From assembly GCF_000003815.2 (NCBI RefSeq), contig NC_049982.1:14161704-14225703 (forward strand): a stretch of 64,000 nucleotides of DNA. Reading direction: 5' to 3'. Positions 34,100-47,900 of the stretch are shown in pieces. The translations under genes and the position numbers were made by a program. Positions within the stretch are counted from its first letter, which is position 1. Every line of letters starts with the position of its first letter. Under the pieces are notes generated by a model. That model was not told where the DNA came from. It searched no databases and was given only the letters and a program-made list of their open reading frames with translations. This DNA comes from Branchiostoma floridae (taxonomy: Eukaryota > Chordata > Leptocardii > Amphioxiformes > Branchiostomatidae).

Positions 34100-37000
34100 A
34101 TGCAAGGCGTTAAATCGAATCTTAAATTTTTCAATGTAAAAATCACACTCCAAACTAAAGGGGTGTCATAGAAAACAACGTTTTTAGACTTATGGGGACA
34201 AGAACTTGGGTTTTAAAGGATGGTCAAATTGTCTCTCGAGGCCCTGATTTCTATAATGACTAATTGTGACCGATCTCTCCGTGAAGAAAACATCAGTCAT
34301 GTCACTGTTTGCGCGATGGAGCTGTGTACTTTTTGGAGATGCACAATATCACATCAGGACACATTCCGTTCCTGATATCAACTTATCACACTATCCCTTT
34401 TTATCACATTTACCAAAATTCGATTTTTGTTCACCATAATAGCCCTTCCCTTTCTCCCCTCCCATGTCAAATGGGAATGGACTGGTCCCGGACAGTGCTG
34501 ACAGAAGTAAGTTATTCCACCTCTAAGTTGTGTCAGCACCATCTGTTCAGTCCCTGACGTATTCATATAACCAGTATCGATCCTTGTCACTTCCAATCGC
34601 ACTCCGCCCGGACCCGCCGGCAGACAAAGGACGATGGACCTCTTCGCCCACCCAGAACGGATTCATCCCCGGACAATATCCGGACTCAGCGGAATTGGAG
34701 GGAAAATCTTTATGCCCAGTCAGTGTGAAGGGAAAATCGACTTCACTATAAAGGAGAGGGGTTAAGTGGCATGGGGTGACTCGGAAAAAACAACATCGTT
34801 GAAAACATGGTTTAGTTAGGACTTTTCGGCCATAGCTAGCCTCTTCACCCATTGTAGACGTTTTTTCCTCATCACAGAATGATTGCCTTCCGAATGCTAA
34901 TTACTAATGGCCGTAAGAGGATTTTTGAATCAAGCAAAATTTGGTCACAAAACAAGACTCACTGATCGAAATTTTGACATTTCAGCAGAACTGACAGACC
35001 AAATTGCAAGGTGATATGCCAGAAACCTTCCTATGTCTACATTAAATAACTAAAACTATAGTTTTGTTAATACTATGTGTTATGTAATGTTCACGTGATT
35101 GTCATAAGTTCAGCAAAACTTATACTTTTCCACTTGCCTTTCGCAGGTCCATGGTGTGTTCATTACGCATGTCTGTCTATTCTCGTTAGTGTGTGCAATG
35201 TCCCATGAAATGAACCTATACATAGTTTATGAAAAGTCTTCAGTTCACTTATTCTGCGACTCGATGAAAAAAGAGCTTCTGAGAGCACAACCGATCGCCT
35301 TTTATTTCAAGACTAGATAATTAAAGAAAGCCGAATGGCAAAAATTGCAAATTTTAAAGCGATGGACATGTCGAGTTTTCCAAATCACTGTGTTTGACGG
35401 CTACCTCCTTATCTTAAGTGATCAGAACGACATAGTCCTTGAAGGAATCAAAGTCAAATTGATAGCTATAGCGAGGCGTATTTGTCCCTTAAGACAATTT
35501 TCTACTTTATGGCTTTTTCTCAGTTTAAGCAATGATTAGGAACGCTGACGGACACTCGGTACTGGACTGAGCGGGGGTGACATCCATCCCTGTGTCGCGT
35601 GCGGACATGATGGATTGAGCCCATTTCGTCCTGTAACGCTAATACGGTCCACTGGCCTAGGAATGGCCTATTGACGAGATTTATCATGTTAGCCAGCCAC
35701 CTCCACTTCACGCCTGTGTCCCAGCCGGAGTCGGCCGCCCTGTCTCTGGTGTGCCGAAGACACACGGACAAACGAGGTCGGTCACACATTACAGATTTCA
35801 ACATGAACTTCGTCTTTTATACATTATGATCAAGACATTGTATCATATCATTCCAAAACATCCGCCGAAGAAGATCTTGTTTGAATTGTTGGATTGTCTA
35901 AAAAAACAAACATTTCAGCAACTTTCACAATATTCTATCTGGTCTATCCATCATTTAGTGTCCTTTCTCCCTTTCAATTTTCTTTCTCCCTTTCAACTCC
36001 TCTCTCTAATTGATGGTACTGCTTCCTTAAAACCAATTATTGTAATCCCACCTTAAAAGCAATTATTGTCATAACAAACATATTAGCTGCAATAGTTTTG
36101 AGATTGCAACCCATAAGAAATATCTAATTCCATGCTACCAAGTTAAAATAGCAAGTCCTAGCAAAATTTATTTCTTGCCGAGAAATCCATCAATCACTGA
36201 GGTAAAGATCAGGTGGCTACAGTTTCGCTGTCCTTGGTGCTGATCCGCAAGATTCTCTAATAATTGTAATCATAGGAGAAGACTAGCATAGCATTCCTAA
36301 TAGAGAAGTTGAGGAGAAACGAGGAAAGGCGTTTCTAGCTTTACCAAAGACATAGATGTGCGGTTGAGTGCTAACCAGAAGGAAAATGAATTATTCAAAA
36401 TAGTTTAGTCAGATTGTCTGCCATTATCAGATAGTCGTCTAGTCACTCTGAAAGCAAATATGTCATTCGTCAGTATCAAACATTTCAAGACAATAATTCG
36501 TTTTATAATTTTTCTTTTTACTCTGTAAAACGGGATCCATACAAGCATTCCTCATTTTTCCCTACAATTCAAACCTATTACATACAACCGTTCCGTAGAT
36601 AGGCTCATTGTTGTTCCACTCGGATGATGTCGGTATTATGGCAAGCAGCCAAGAGAGAAACAATTTCCCATGCTGCACGTTAGGCGTAGCGCGATTTTAA
36701 TTGGTTAAAAGGTTTTCAGCATTTCACATCTCGTATTTCAGTATCACAGATGACGCCGGTCATGTGCGCCAAACTAAAGTGCTATTGCTGCAGATTGGAT
36801 TGAAGGAAAGAATAGCTCTAATGGGCTCAAATCTCACCACTTTTGTGGACTGGTCCAAAATATCAAAGGGCCGTTTTTGTTCACCCGGCCTTCATTTTTT
36901 GATCCACGGTTAGCTCTAACCTTAAATTTTGGAATAGAGTTCAGTCTTGGGATAGTGAGCTATTGGACGTACAAATGTCGGGACAGCAATTAAGGAATTC

Positions 37001-38805
37001 TATTACTTTGAGTATTGAATTTTTTATGGAGAAACTTTTCCCTGCTCCCCCATTAATTTTCGCCCTGAAGCCATTTCTGATGTTGAAACAATAAAACAAA
37101 TCCGCACCTCATTATGAAGCACATTACCGCCTATTCCCCAGACTCTTGACTCACTTTTCATGTACAAAAAGATTGCTCATCAATATTTGGGGCACCCTTT
37201 CTATTTTCACGGAGGCAATGTATACTAAAACGTGACGTACATTGAGCCTTGTTATGTCCAATTCTTCGAAGCGCAATATACCTTTATTTCTCTAAATGTA
37301 CATTTGTGACATAAAAGGATGTCTGTCAATTAAAGGTTCCACTCTATGGCACATATAGCAATATACAGATCGGACAGCGTCTTCCTTTTAAGCAGGAAAA
37401 CATATAAGCTTGTCTCTTTTGATTCCATACAAGAGTGAAATTGCATTACATAACACTAGTTCTCTCGAGGATGGAACAACAATTCTTTATATTTATCATA
37501 TTCGTCAATGTTCGAGTTTGATACATTAGTCTATTTCTCTACCATTCTCCTCACCTCTCCCCATCGATCTTTCCCTCGCCCGCATCCCCTTCAAAACTGA
37601 CTGAATAGAACCGTCCGTACGGAACATCTGTGCGGGTGACTTTTGACTGAAACGATTACGACTGTAGCGAACTCTGATGAGAGGATCACAGTCCCTTGTT
37701 AATTCACAATCAATAACTCTTCACATGACCGCTGCTTAGCAGAATGTCATGTCATGTGCAGCCAGCAATGTTCTAAGTACCCAATTCTAACTTATGAGCC
37801 AAACATTTTCTGTACAAACCAGGTGTGACTATGTGACTATCTAAATCAATCTTAAATGAAATTTAAGAAAGTATAACTGCCAATCCGCAAACGTTCCCTT
37901 GTGGTTAGTCTCTATTGCTGCGGGAACATAAATTTTATAAAGCAAATTCAAACAGGTATGTCTGACTCAATCTTGATGGACCCAAGCTCACGACTGTTTG
38001 AAGTCGCTGAGATATCCGCCCACCGCATCCCTCTCTCTCCCGGAGCAGCACACCGCCCCCTGCGGCACTAGTGGGGAGCGCGGCGCGGTGGGCCAGTCCC
38101 CGCACACCGTCCACTTGTCTATCCCAGACGGCAGCATCGATTTTCCAGGCGAGTGTATCCGCACGTGGATCTTCTGCCCACTAATCCACACTCCGCCGCT
38201 AATGGGGAAGCGGCTACAGGCGGCAAGGACGATATTAAACGGTGATTGGAAAGATATATAAGTTATTTCTCTGTGGGCGCTTTACTGCGGATTGGCGTTT
38301 TTCCCATGAGCGATATGTGATCACGTGATCTGAGGAAGAGCCCTGTCATTTGACGTTTGGCGGAGACCAGGCGGTAGTACACTAGGGCGGGAGAAAGGAC
38401 GTACGGTCGCCCTCTGCGACGACTTTCTCCACCATCTGCATCACTTTTCTTCAAACGCAGCACGTACGAACCTCTCCACATCGCTTCTTAGTGCGGCATC
38501 ATTCTGTTTCCCTACCCGATGACTTCCCCAACACTCATTACAGTACTTTGTTATCGGCACCGGACCGGCTTAGACTGAACATCGCTTCAGAGTCGGACTT
38601 TAACTGGATCTCACTACGTCTCCTTGTCCTTGTACTGGCGCGGACGTTCGAGAGGAAGGGCGTTATCAGTTCTGCACATGTACTGCAGTTGCAACCACCA
38701 GGCAGTTTTGACTGTAGTAGATTTGATAGAGTAAGAGTAACAAACCATTGGTCCTTAAAGGTTTGATGGTAGTGCGTGTTCTCCCGAAGCTTTGTCTATA
38801 AAGAC
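34100..38805. other. Intergenic region or 5' flank of the membrane-protein gene
   Basis: I see no convincing exon. The part just upstream of 38806 (about 38040-38520) is GC-richer, with many CpGs, and may hold the promoter of the downstream gene. Short open frames here lack any family resemblance. Confidence 0.5.
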
Positions 38806-38920
38806 ATGTTGTGTCGACCGAGAATAGATGGTACTGAGGCCTTAAGGTGGGCATTGTTCATCTTCTCACACCTGTACTTCTTCGCCACCGGCTGGGCAAC
38901 GGCTGACTTCACAACTGCAG
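38806..38920 (+). CDS. Membrane-protein exon 1: signal peptide
   Basis: ATG at 38806 with G at -3; 38 codons plus one base, donor gcag/gtagga. The hydrophobic core LRWALFIFSHLYFFATGWATA is a good signal sequence, with likely cleavage before DFTTA. Confidence 0.7.
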
Positions 38921-41900
38921 GTAGGAGCGTCCCCTTCATGTGTTATATAGGGCAATCCTTGTGTATTAGTTCCTACTACATGTATATACGTTAACATGTT
39001 AGAACACTTATATCAGACAGAGTGATTGTTGTTTCTCTCAAACATTAACTAGCAGTGTCATGATACCATAGTCATAGAGTATGTATCGTTCAGATGACGT
39101 GCATAGTGGGAAGATCACTATTGTCTTCAGTCTGCAATTAGCCCTAGTAGTGACAGCAATTTTATATAACAGTTCCACGTGTGCTTACTTGAGTCCCTCC
39201 AAATTTCAAACGCTTATGGCGTCTGTACTCGAAACTATTTCGCAGCGACGCTATAACACACCTGTTCGTATGTCTTACTCGACGCCGAAATAGTCCATGT
39301 GTCTGCTACATTGTTGTTGTTTTTTCTCAGTATATGTCTTAGTCTGTATAGACTGACTGACAATAATAGCCCTAGTATCTACTGCAAGGCTAACAGTGCT
39401 GAAAGCATTTACCATATTAATCATAACGATGTATAATTCCATCAGCGGTATCTTTTCGTGAGTGCAACACCAACAATCGTGGTTTCAGCACCCTGGAGAG
39501 TGCCACCAAAAACTTCCATTCAGCTTTAATTGTCATTTACACAATTTTACACAAAATTGTCGGCAATATGAACACCTAAACATCCCCAAGCAGGTCAGAC
39601 TTGTTATAAGATGTCGAGACCGAAGCTACTCTAGTATCCAAGACAGCAGATAACGTCTTGACAGTTCTCTGCTTTAATCCATACAGCACAACTGAATTAT
39701 TCCTTTCTGATGGAAACTTTTGTTTTGATTCTAAACTTACGAATATGATACAAATGCGCTTACTAGAATAGATTATTTTTGCTAAGATCCATATTTTGTC
39801 CCTACCCTTTTTGTGTGAAGGTAAATTTTGAATGTATTGATGCGAACTCTGATGAGATGACTCAACCTTAACCAATAAAAGGCCATTCCAAATGAATCCA
39901 TGCACATTTTATTCCTCGTTATACGGTGCATGCCGCTGCAGCTGTTTACAAGTAGTCTCCCTGGGGACCACCGTATTCCTCCCGCCTGCTATAATCGCTT
40001 TGTCGGCACGGCCACTGGTATGTGTGATTGTGATTGCGGACATGTACGGGCGCCGTTTCTCCAGTCCCTCGGGAAATATCGACCACCGGGACCGCCTAGT
40101 TATCTGGGCAGTAACGTAACATTAACGGCACAAAAACCTGTCATACGTGTGCTATTGTCATGATTTTACTAGAAGAGCCTGACTAGTTAGATGGGTCGTT
40201 TCCCTCACAGTTTCCGAAGGTATATAGACATTATTTACGGTTGTGGATGCTGGCCCTCGTGCACGCGTGAAGTGCGCTGTTCACTCCCTTCTTGTCAGGG
40301 TGAACGTTAATGTTTTAAGTGCCCAACAGCTACAAAAGTCTCCATCTGTCTTCACGCCACCTTCTCACCCTGTTCTTTGTCGACGTTCTCCAGTCGCAGT
40401 AAATATCAACTCCACATAATGAGTGACTTCCGGCTCTGTGATGACGAATAGCCCTCTTTTCTCCCAGCTGTAATATATACATGTAACCGATGTTATTAAG
40501 GTAATCATTCAGACTTAACTCCAATACTCATGGCAATTCGTACCCATCCAGCCGAAAGACGTGTGGAATAATACTGAGACAGGATTCCATTTTTCATCAC
40601 ACTGTAATCTTTAGAATCTTTTCAATTTCAAAACCGCAAAAATTTGAAAGGTAAACAAAACTTTTTGAATTGCCAACACAAGAAACGTAATTGCGGCTAA
40701 AAATATGCACATCATGACCACAGGTAATTAATTGGAATATCCCAGGATAAGCACTCTGCATCCACATTTTGTACATGTTACCATCCTCAACAGTTATCAC
40801 ATACACCAGTACTGTTTTAGAATGGAAGATCTATTGAGTAAAGTGTGTTGAGATGCGTTGGAGACATTTCACGCGGCGCGTCACTCCGAGGACGCACCAG
40901 TCGCTCTGAATCAGTACCGGGGGTGGCCTCAGCCCTCCCGCTGTCTCACCCGGCACACAGACGCACACATCGCTCAGGTTTTCACCGCTCTGACGTGCGG
41001 AGCTGATCGCATAACGCGGGTCTGAGTCATGGTAACGGCAGTCATTGCCAACGCAAAGTTCACGGATATCTTAGCGTAAAAGATTATATTAAGTAGTACG
41101 TCACAGCAGGGGAATACGGAACTGGGCTTCCATTTGCTAATGTGACTCAGTGGAGATTATATGACTCACCTATGATACAACATGTTTGTAAAGATTTCAT
41201 ATAGCATTTAATCAAACAACTGAATATGATTTTGGAAACGTTGGTGACACTGAAGAAAAAAGTGGATGCTATCTGAAACGTCTGACCGTTTTCAAAATCA
41301 TATCCAGTTTCTTGAGTAACTGCTCTTTGGCATATCTTATTACCTGGATGTCTTACCTTCATCAACGTATGGTTGTAAATAAATGTTCTTTCGGCCCGTG
41401 TCCCATTACAGAGTTCACACCACAGGGGCGCTTGAACTATAAATCAAACAACGTTTGAAATGGTTCGCCGTGCCGGAGGACCCTCCTGTACTCGTCATTA
41501 CTTTGAACCGACCCGACAGCCTCGTCTCTACTCTCGCTTGATGAATCTTCGGAGTCATAAGATCTGCGGTGGGACAAAGGCTCATGAATAAAGAATCCGT
41601 CTTCATGCGTATTTGACTTGTCATTATGTGTGCACAGGCGTAATCAATGCATGAAATGTTGTTATGTGGTCGATAATGAAGCAACAGGTGAAAATCAATA
41701 ATTTTCACTTTATTAGGAAATGAAGCACCACTTCAATCCGACAGCTGTGTAGATATACTTGGATCTATAGCGGCATTTTGACATGTTTTGATGCGATTCT
41801 CAGTTCTTATACTTGTACATCGAGTTACAATGAGGTGCAATGGCGTGGCAAGTAGGAGATTAACTAAATGCATTCCCTCATCTTATCACGCACACTTGTG

Positions 41901-44900
41901 ATAAGAAATATCCCTGAGATGTTCTGTAGATGTTACTCGTCCTACAAAAAAAAGGATCATTATTGAGCGCCTCTCCTTATAATTAAGGTTATTGAAAAAG
42001 TTGATACAGAATACGTGGTCTTGCATTATACAAGCGTCATTTTTCCAACGACGTAAAAAAAAACTATAAATTGCCTTTGGTATTTGACTAGATAACCTGG
42101 CCTATAAAGCAGCAAAGCCAAGCTTTATCTGTTTATCTTTGTTCACATCAATGATAAAAGGGTAGTGTTATTGATCCGAGCTTTTACACTTTCGCGCTAG
42201 ATGTTACTAAGCGACACTCGCCAGGAATCTGGTAACACATATCACATATCATATGTCAAAAAGCGTCCGAACGCAAGTCTTACTAACGTATTCATAAATC
42301 CGTTTTATGGAAAATGAATAGGCCTGTGAATGTACGTGACATGCGAGGCCGAAGTGGGCATCAGTATTCCATCAGCAGTGGGTGTTCCCATGCCGGTGAT
42401 TACGCGTCTGTGGCCGCAGTGGCCGCGGGTTGGTTCCCGCAGCTCCCCGCCTGGTGATTGCTCCAATAATCATCTTCATTTCAGCAGCTGTTCAACCACG
42501 GTCCCAAGGTCCTGTCAAGGTCTCATCCACCTTTGTAATTGACTCAGTAGAGGGCACAGAGGACAAACATGGCCTTATAGAGATGGCAATTTTTTCGTCT
42601 TCTCGTTTTCCTTTTTACTTCCGTTTTGTAAGGCATTTGGCTTTGTTACCTATCCCTTTTCGGGACGCACGGTGCGATAGCGATTAATTCATTCTAACTT
42701 AACTTGCAATTCTTCAAAATCGAACAGATTTCCGACCTAAGAATTGCAAACGGATGGTAAAGGAAGTGTCTTGTCGCTTGTACGATCAGATTATCTCCTT
42801 TATCCTTATATCAAGAAGTCAGGTCTTCACTGTGAATTGCCCGAATTCGCCAGAACTGATATTACCAAATGCCCCTCTTATTTGTTGACAACGCCCGGGC
42901 CATCGATTTCGTCATCAATGTCAAAAGATCACTCAGGATCAGCGACCTCCTATATATGCCTACTCTTTGTACATTACCAACGAAGTAAAAGTCTGACCTC
43001 AGAAACGTGCGTTGGACGAGCACTCTCTCTTTTTTTACTCTGTTGACTTTTATCAGGGGCTGGCGAATGCCTACAACCAGGAGATGTGCAATTTTACCCA
43101 TCCATTAAGGGTGTGTAATTTCCACCTAAAAGGTCAATGGAGACGAGCACTTTCCAAGTCCATCCCAACGCTAACCATCCCATAACACCGCCGACGGCAC
43201 CTCTGAGAGCCGGGATCGTCAAAAGGCACTTCATGAAGCAACAGAGATGTACTTCTGATCACTTACTAAGGAATCGTGATTTTCACCTTAAAATGTCATT
43301 GAGGAAGGTCAATTTCCCCGCTCTGCCGCCGTTCCAATTACCATAGAATACAGCGGCCACTGTGACGTCCGTAAAGCCTGTAATCTTAGTGATGAGAACG
43401 GAGTGTCCGGGTGAGTGCGCCATCTACACCCAAAGACAGGTGGACTTGCAATTTCCGTTCCATAAGACCTCCCCATCTTGTTGTTGCCCCCGTCGTTGCG
43501 CACATAGTCCCTTATCAAGTGCAAAGAACTGCCTACGTAAAGACAAGTTGCAGTCAAAGCGAGCCTATCGCTGCAGCAGTATACGTTTTGTTTAAAATAG
43601 CAGGTCTGTTGACTTCTGAAATTAAGCTTAGCCCCTTCGATTAATGTCAACAGAGTCTTGAGATCAACTTAATAACACATGGCTAACTTAACACAACACG
43701 TAGTATACTTTATCAGCGGTATAAAAACTATTTGACGAGTGCAATATAAGACAAAGAAGGGTGTTTGCAGTATGTACATAAGACATGGGTTTGGCCGAAT
43801 ATAGCAGAATCCTCACGAATTCATAATCAGTTTTGAATGGGAAGACAAACTTTCTCATGTTTATTCTTCTAGTTAGTGGACTTTCATGATCTCACATCAT
43901 ATAGATTGTGTTTAGTGGGGGTGACTGGTGCTGCGATAAAACCTATGCAGCTGGGACGCACACCACTTTAGGTGCTCAAGCACCGAAGGAGAAAACGTAA
44001 ATTTCATTTCCAAATGGTGTTTTACGAGTTGATTGCTGACTTGAGCGAGAGAGGATCGATCAGTCAGTCCGCTTCAGTCCACTTGACGATATGATTATTG
44101 AAAGCAAATTACTTCCAAAAATCTCATCAACAAGATGTGAACCATACCACGTATACTGATTGTTTCGAGATTAAAGTGTATATTCAGTATGAAATAAGGC
44201 AATACTTAAAAGTGCCATGAACGTTTAATATGTTAATTGTAGAATTGACCTGTCCTTAGTGCTGAATTTCATGTTGTCTCAGCCATGCACAAACACTAAA
44301 AGTGGATCCAGCAAGAAGCAAATGCACAAATCTGTGCAAACCTTTGGCAACACCTATATATTCAGCATGATGTTTATGATACGCTTTGACGTGGTTTGTT
44401 CAGCGACTAGAATAAGAACAAGCCGTCTAGGACGGAAACAGTTTTACTCTGACGTCAGGTTGCGTGCGCAAATTGGGCCGTCTTCATACATTTTAACAGG
44501 AGTAAGTCGTGCTCGTTAGTAGAGCAACCAAAGATGACTAAAAGGGTCGTGAAGTGTGACTGATAATGCTGACGATGTGACAAATATGCGAAATTATAGG
44601 TAACCAACCAGCTTCTAAGGTGAGTATTAAGTCCAAAGATTCTTCCACTATAACTAGCGTTACCTGTAGAGGCGGATTGTGTTATCAAAGTTAACGTTAT
44701 ACCTATAGAATGGTATGTTTTCTTCATCAACAATGATATATTTCTTTTCTACAGTTGTCGGCAATGTGACGGACATCTACAATGTTACAGATGCGCCTAC
44801 AGAAGTTCCTAGTGCCGTGGTGAAAGACAAAGCAGGTACGTTTCGTTCCTTTTATCGTCTTTACTAAAGAATATATAACAACGCGCGGTGAGACAGATTT

Positions 44901-47900
44901 CGCTAAACATTTACAGCTGTGAGACAGACAAACCAACGAGCCGTTCCTTTGATAAGTTTGAACCGGAAAGCACTTAAACTAATCCTGTTGTATGAATGGC
45001 GGTCTAAACCGATAGATAAACCATGAATTGGTATTACTGCGATTATTTGTCTCAGCTAACGAACGCTAATGAGCAAATACGAATGAAAATTATCCTCTGA
45101 ATAATTGAAATGCCATCTGTAAAGTGTTGTCTGGTAAAAAAGTTTGAAAAAGTTTCTATTTCTGCAGCAATTTACCAATCAATGAAATTTAACCACCGGA
45201 AAAGGCAATAAGAATATCAGAATACGACGGATTACTCACCAATGCATTTCATAGTGGCGTCACGTGCATGACATATGATATTTGATTATCTTTCAGACCC
45301 AAACAAACCGATACGCGTAGAACACGTTTTGGGATATGTCATATTCTACTATCGCGTATCTGAACAACAACTAGCCCGAAGGCAAATGTGTCTAGCGTTG
45401 GTTCAATAGTACAGCAGTAGAAAATACATACTAGTATATATGGTATTTATGTTGTAGTTTCTTCCATTGGTTCCGCTGACATTGGTTGTTATTTTTGATC
45501 TGGACGAATGATGTAAAATCGAAGGGAGCACGCTTCGTCCTACACGGGTCATGTGCAGGCCCCAATTACTGATATATCGCGATAAAATATTGATGAGATT
45601 TACTGGGAACATCGCATTGGTATCGACGTACCTGACCCCTGTTCGCACTGTAGCGTGGTATTGGACTGATACATACACATTGATCCCATACAAAAGGACG
45701 TCGACTCCTACGTCGCCAAGCCTTGCGTCAGAAGTGTAAATCTCCATGGTGTTAACTTAAACACCTGCATGTGTTCTTATACTCACCTGCGGAGTCTGTA
45801 CGTCATCGGGTGCACAGTTGGTACGTCATCAGTTATCATCAGGTGTTCCTGTACTCACCTGTGAAAACTGTACGTCATCAAGTGCTCATGTACTCACCTG
45901 TGGAAACTGTACATCCTCAGGTGTTCATGTACTCACCTGTGGAAACTATACGTCATCAGGTGCTCATGTACTCACCTGCGAAGATTATACGTCATCAGCT
46001 CTGCGTGTAATACCCTGTATAGTTTGGTGTAAATTTTATATGCACTTGGAGGCTTTTTTTAGGCTTCATGTAATTTTTGAATCTTCAGAGTTTTGTGTAA
46101 ATTTCATGTACTTTTGGAGGCTCCACACCTTACTCGGCCGGCATGAGTGAGTAATTGGTGGATTGTATTCCTGGTTATGGGAGAGCACATCAACTTTGTG
46201 ACACCTTCGGCCCCGCAATCAATACCCGCCATCGATCGGACTAGGCCACTAAATCCCTCTTTGTGAATTCTCACAGGTCGGCCACATTTTCTGACCTGTG
46301 ACTCAAGGCTCGATGTTTTGTACAGTGAATTACGCTTGACAAGCTGTCATTATGAAAGATATTGATTTATGAAGACGTCTTTTCATCGATTCACGCCAGT
46401 CATTAGATTAAACACAAAGGCACCTTTATGATTGAAAGAAAAAAGAAACGTGCTCCGGCTCTGCAAGGCAAAATATATCTATTCTAAGGATTTGAAATGT
46501 CCAGGAAGATTTGTTGCCCCAACTTACAAAGCGTTAGAGCGTACGTGAGTGTTGGTGGATCAGCTCATCTCTCAGAAACATCTCTACTGGGCATGTGTCT
46601 TTGATATTGTGATCGCGTGCATTCTCGCCTTCTCAATATACAAGATTCTGTGCGACGAATGTCGGACCTTTCGGCACATCCACAGTTCGGTACCTGCTAG
46701 TCAAGATTCACATAACAAGATCTAGCTATGTGAGTCACGTGCCACTCAGTAGTAAAGTAAAAAGGAACGCCAAGAACTTGCCAGTAGCAGTGCAATTCCA
46801 AACTGCATTCAGTCGGTACTTTCTGGTGCCTTCGTTGGAGCGTTGGTGTAAAGCCTTTATAAACGCTTTTGTCGATGATTACATTGATTTATGCAGCAAA
46901 ATATTAAGCTTAAAAGCTCTAGTAAAAGTAAAAGTAGTGATACTGATAGTCGCGGTAAGCATGGGTCTTGGCTCTTGTCAGGTGATTGACCGTTAGCAAG
47001 AGCAAAGGAAAAGTAGCTTCTGCCGTTAAAAATCAGGTTGTTCTGCAAAAATAGAAATGAAACAGCAGTGGAATGAGTATCAAATTGTTTTCTTCGATCA
47101 ACTACAAACGTTGCCTCCAAGAATGGCCCAGAAAAGGGAGCAAACCACAATCGATTGACCGAGCACTGCTGTCAACAACTCAAACTTCGCTGAAGTTCTA
47201 TATGGGACAGTGGGAATTAGGTCACAGGTCTATCAATGACGCTGGCAAAATTACATACCTGACCATTGGCCTTTCTCCATTACACTTTCCATCAAGTAGA
47301 AAGGTATTGGAAACGCGTTTTTCACGTTATCGACCACAGGAAACTAATATTGCAATTGTGTCATACTCACCTTTAATTCTCAATGTGATTCTATGTCGAT
47401 CCCAGCTGAGAGGTCTATCAGGACTACTGAGCTCATTTCATTGAGTTGGTGGCATGTGGAAAGTGAGCGAGTGAGTATGTGAGCGTGTGCTTGTGAGTTA
47501 AATCAACGGTGAATGTGCGTGTCTGTGAGTAAGTATGCAAATGTTTTATGCAAAGAACCCTTTTGTTACGATTTTCCAAGGAGTGTTAAACAACAGGTCA
47601 CAAAAAGTTTGGCTATTTTCAAATGTGTCGAATGCATTGTCTTTAAGAAGATTTATCGCATTAGGATTCGGCACTAGTTTAGTTATGGGATCATTCTTGT
47701 CAAAACTATTTCCTTACTATCGTATGTCTATCTTTACGGTTAACACTCCCCATACGCTTTTTTGGTATCAAGTGCCGCTGGCATCTAATCACACCACACA
47801 GTACCGCCGTCAAATCAAGCTTAGATCGCCTAATCAAGCTGGCGCGATTGGACCTCGAATTCGTAATATAATATGCATCTGCCTCATCCATCTTAGTACT

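Noticed and set aside
45771-46150. Two overlapping plus-strand frames with repetitive protein (YSPVET and CGNCTSSG types)
   Set aside because: They are by-products of a 39-bp minisatellite whose unit is divisible by three; no start or splice context.
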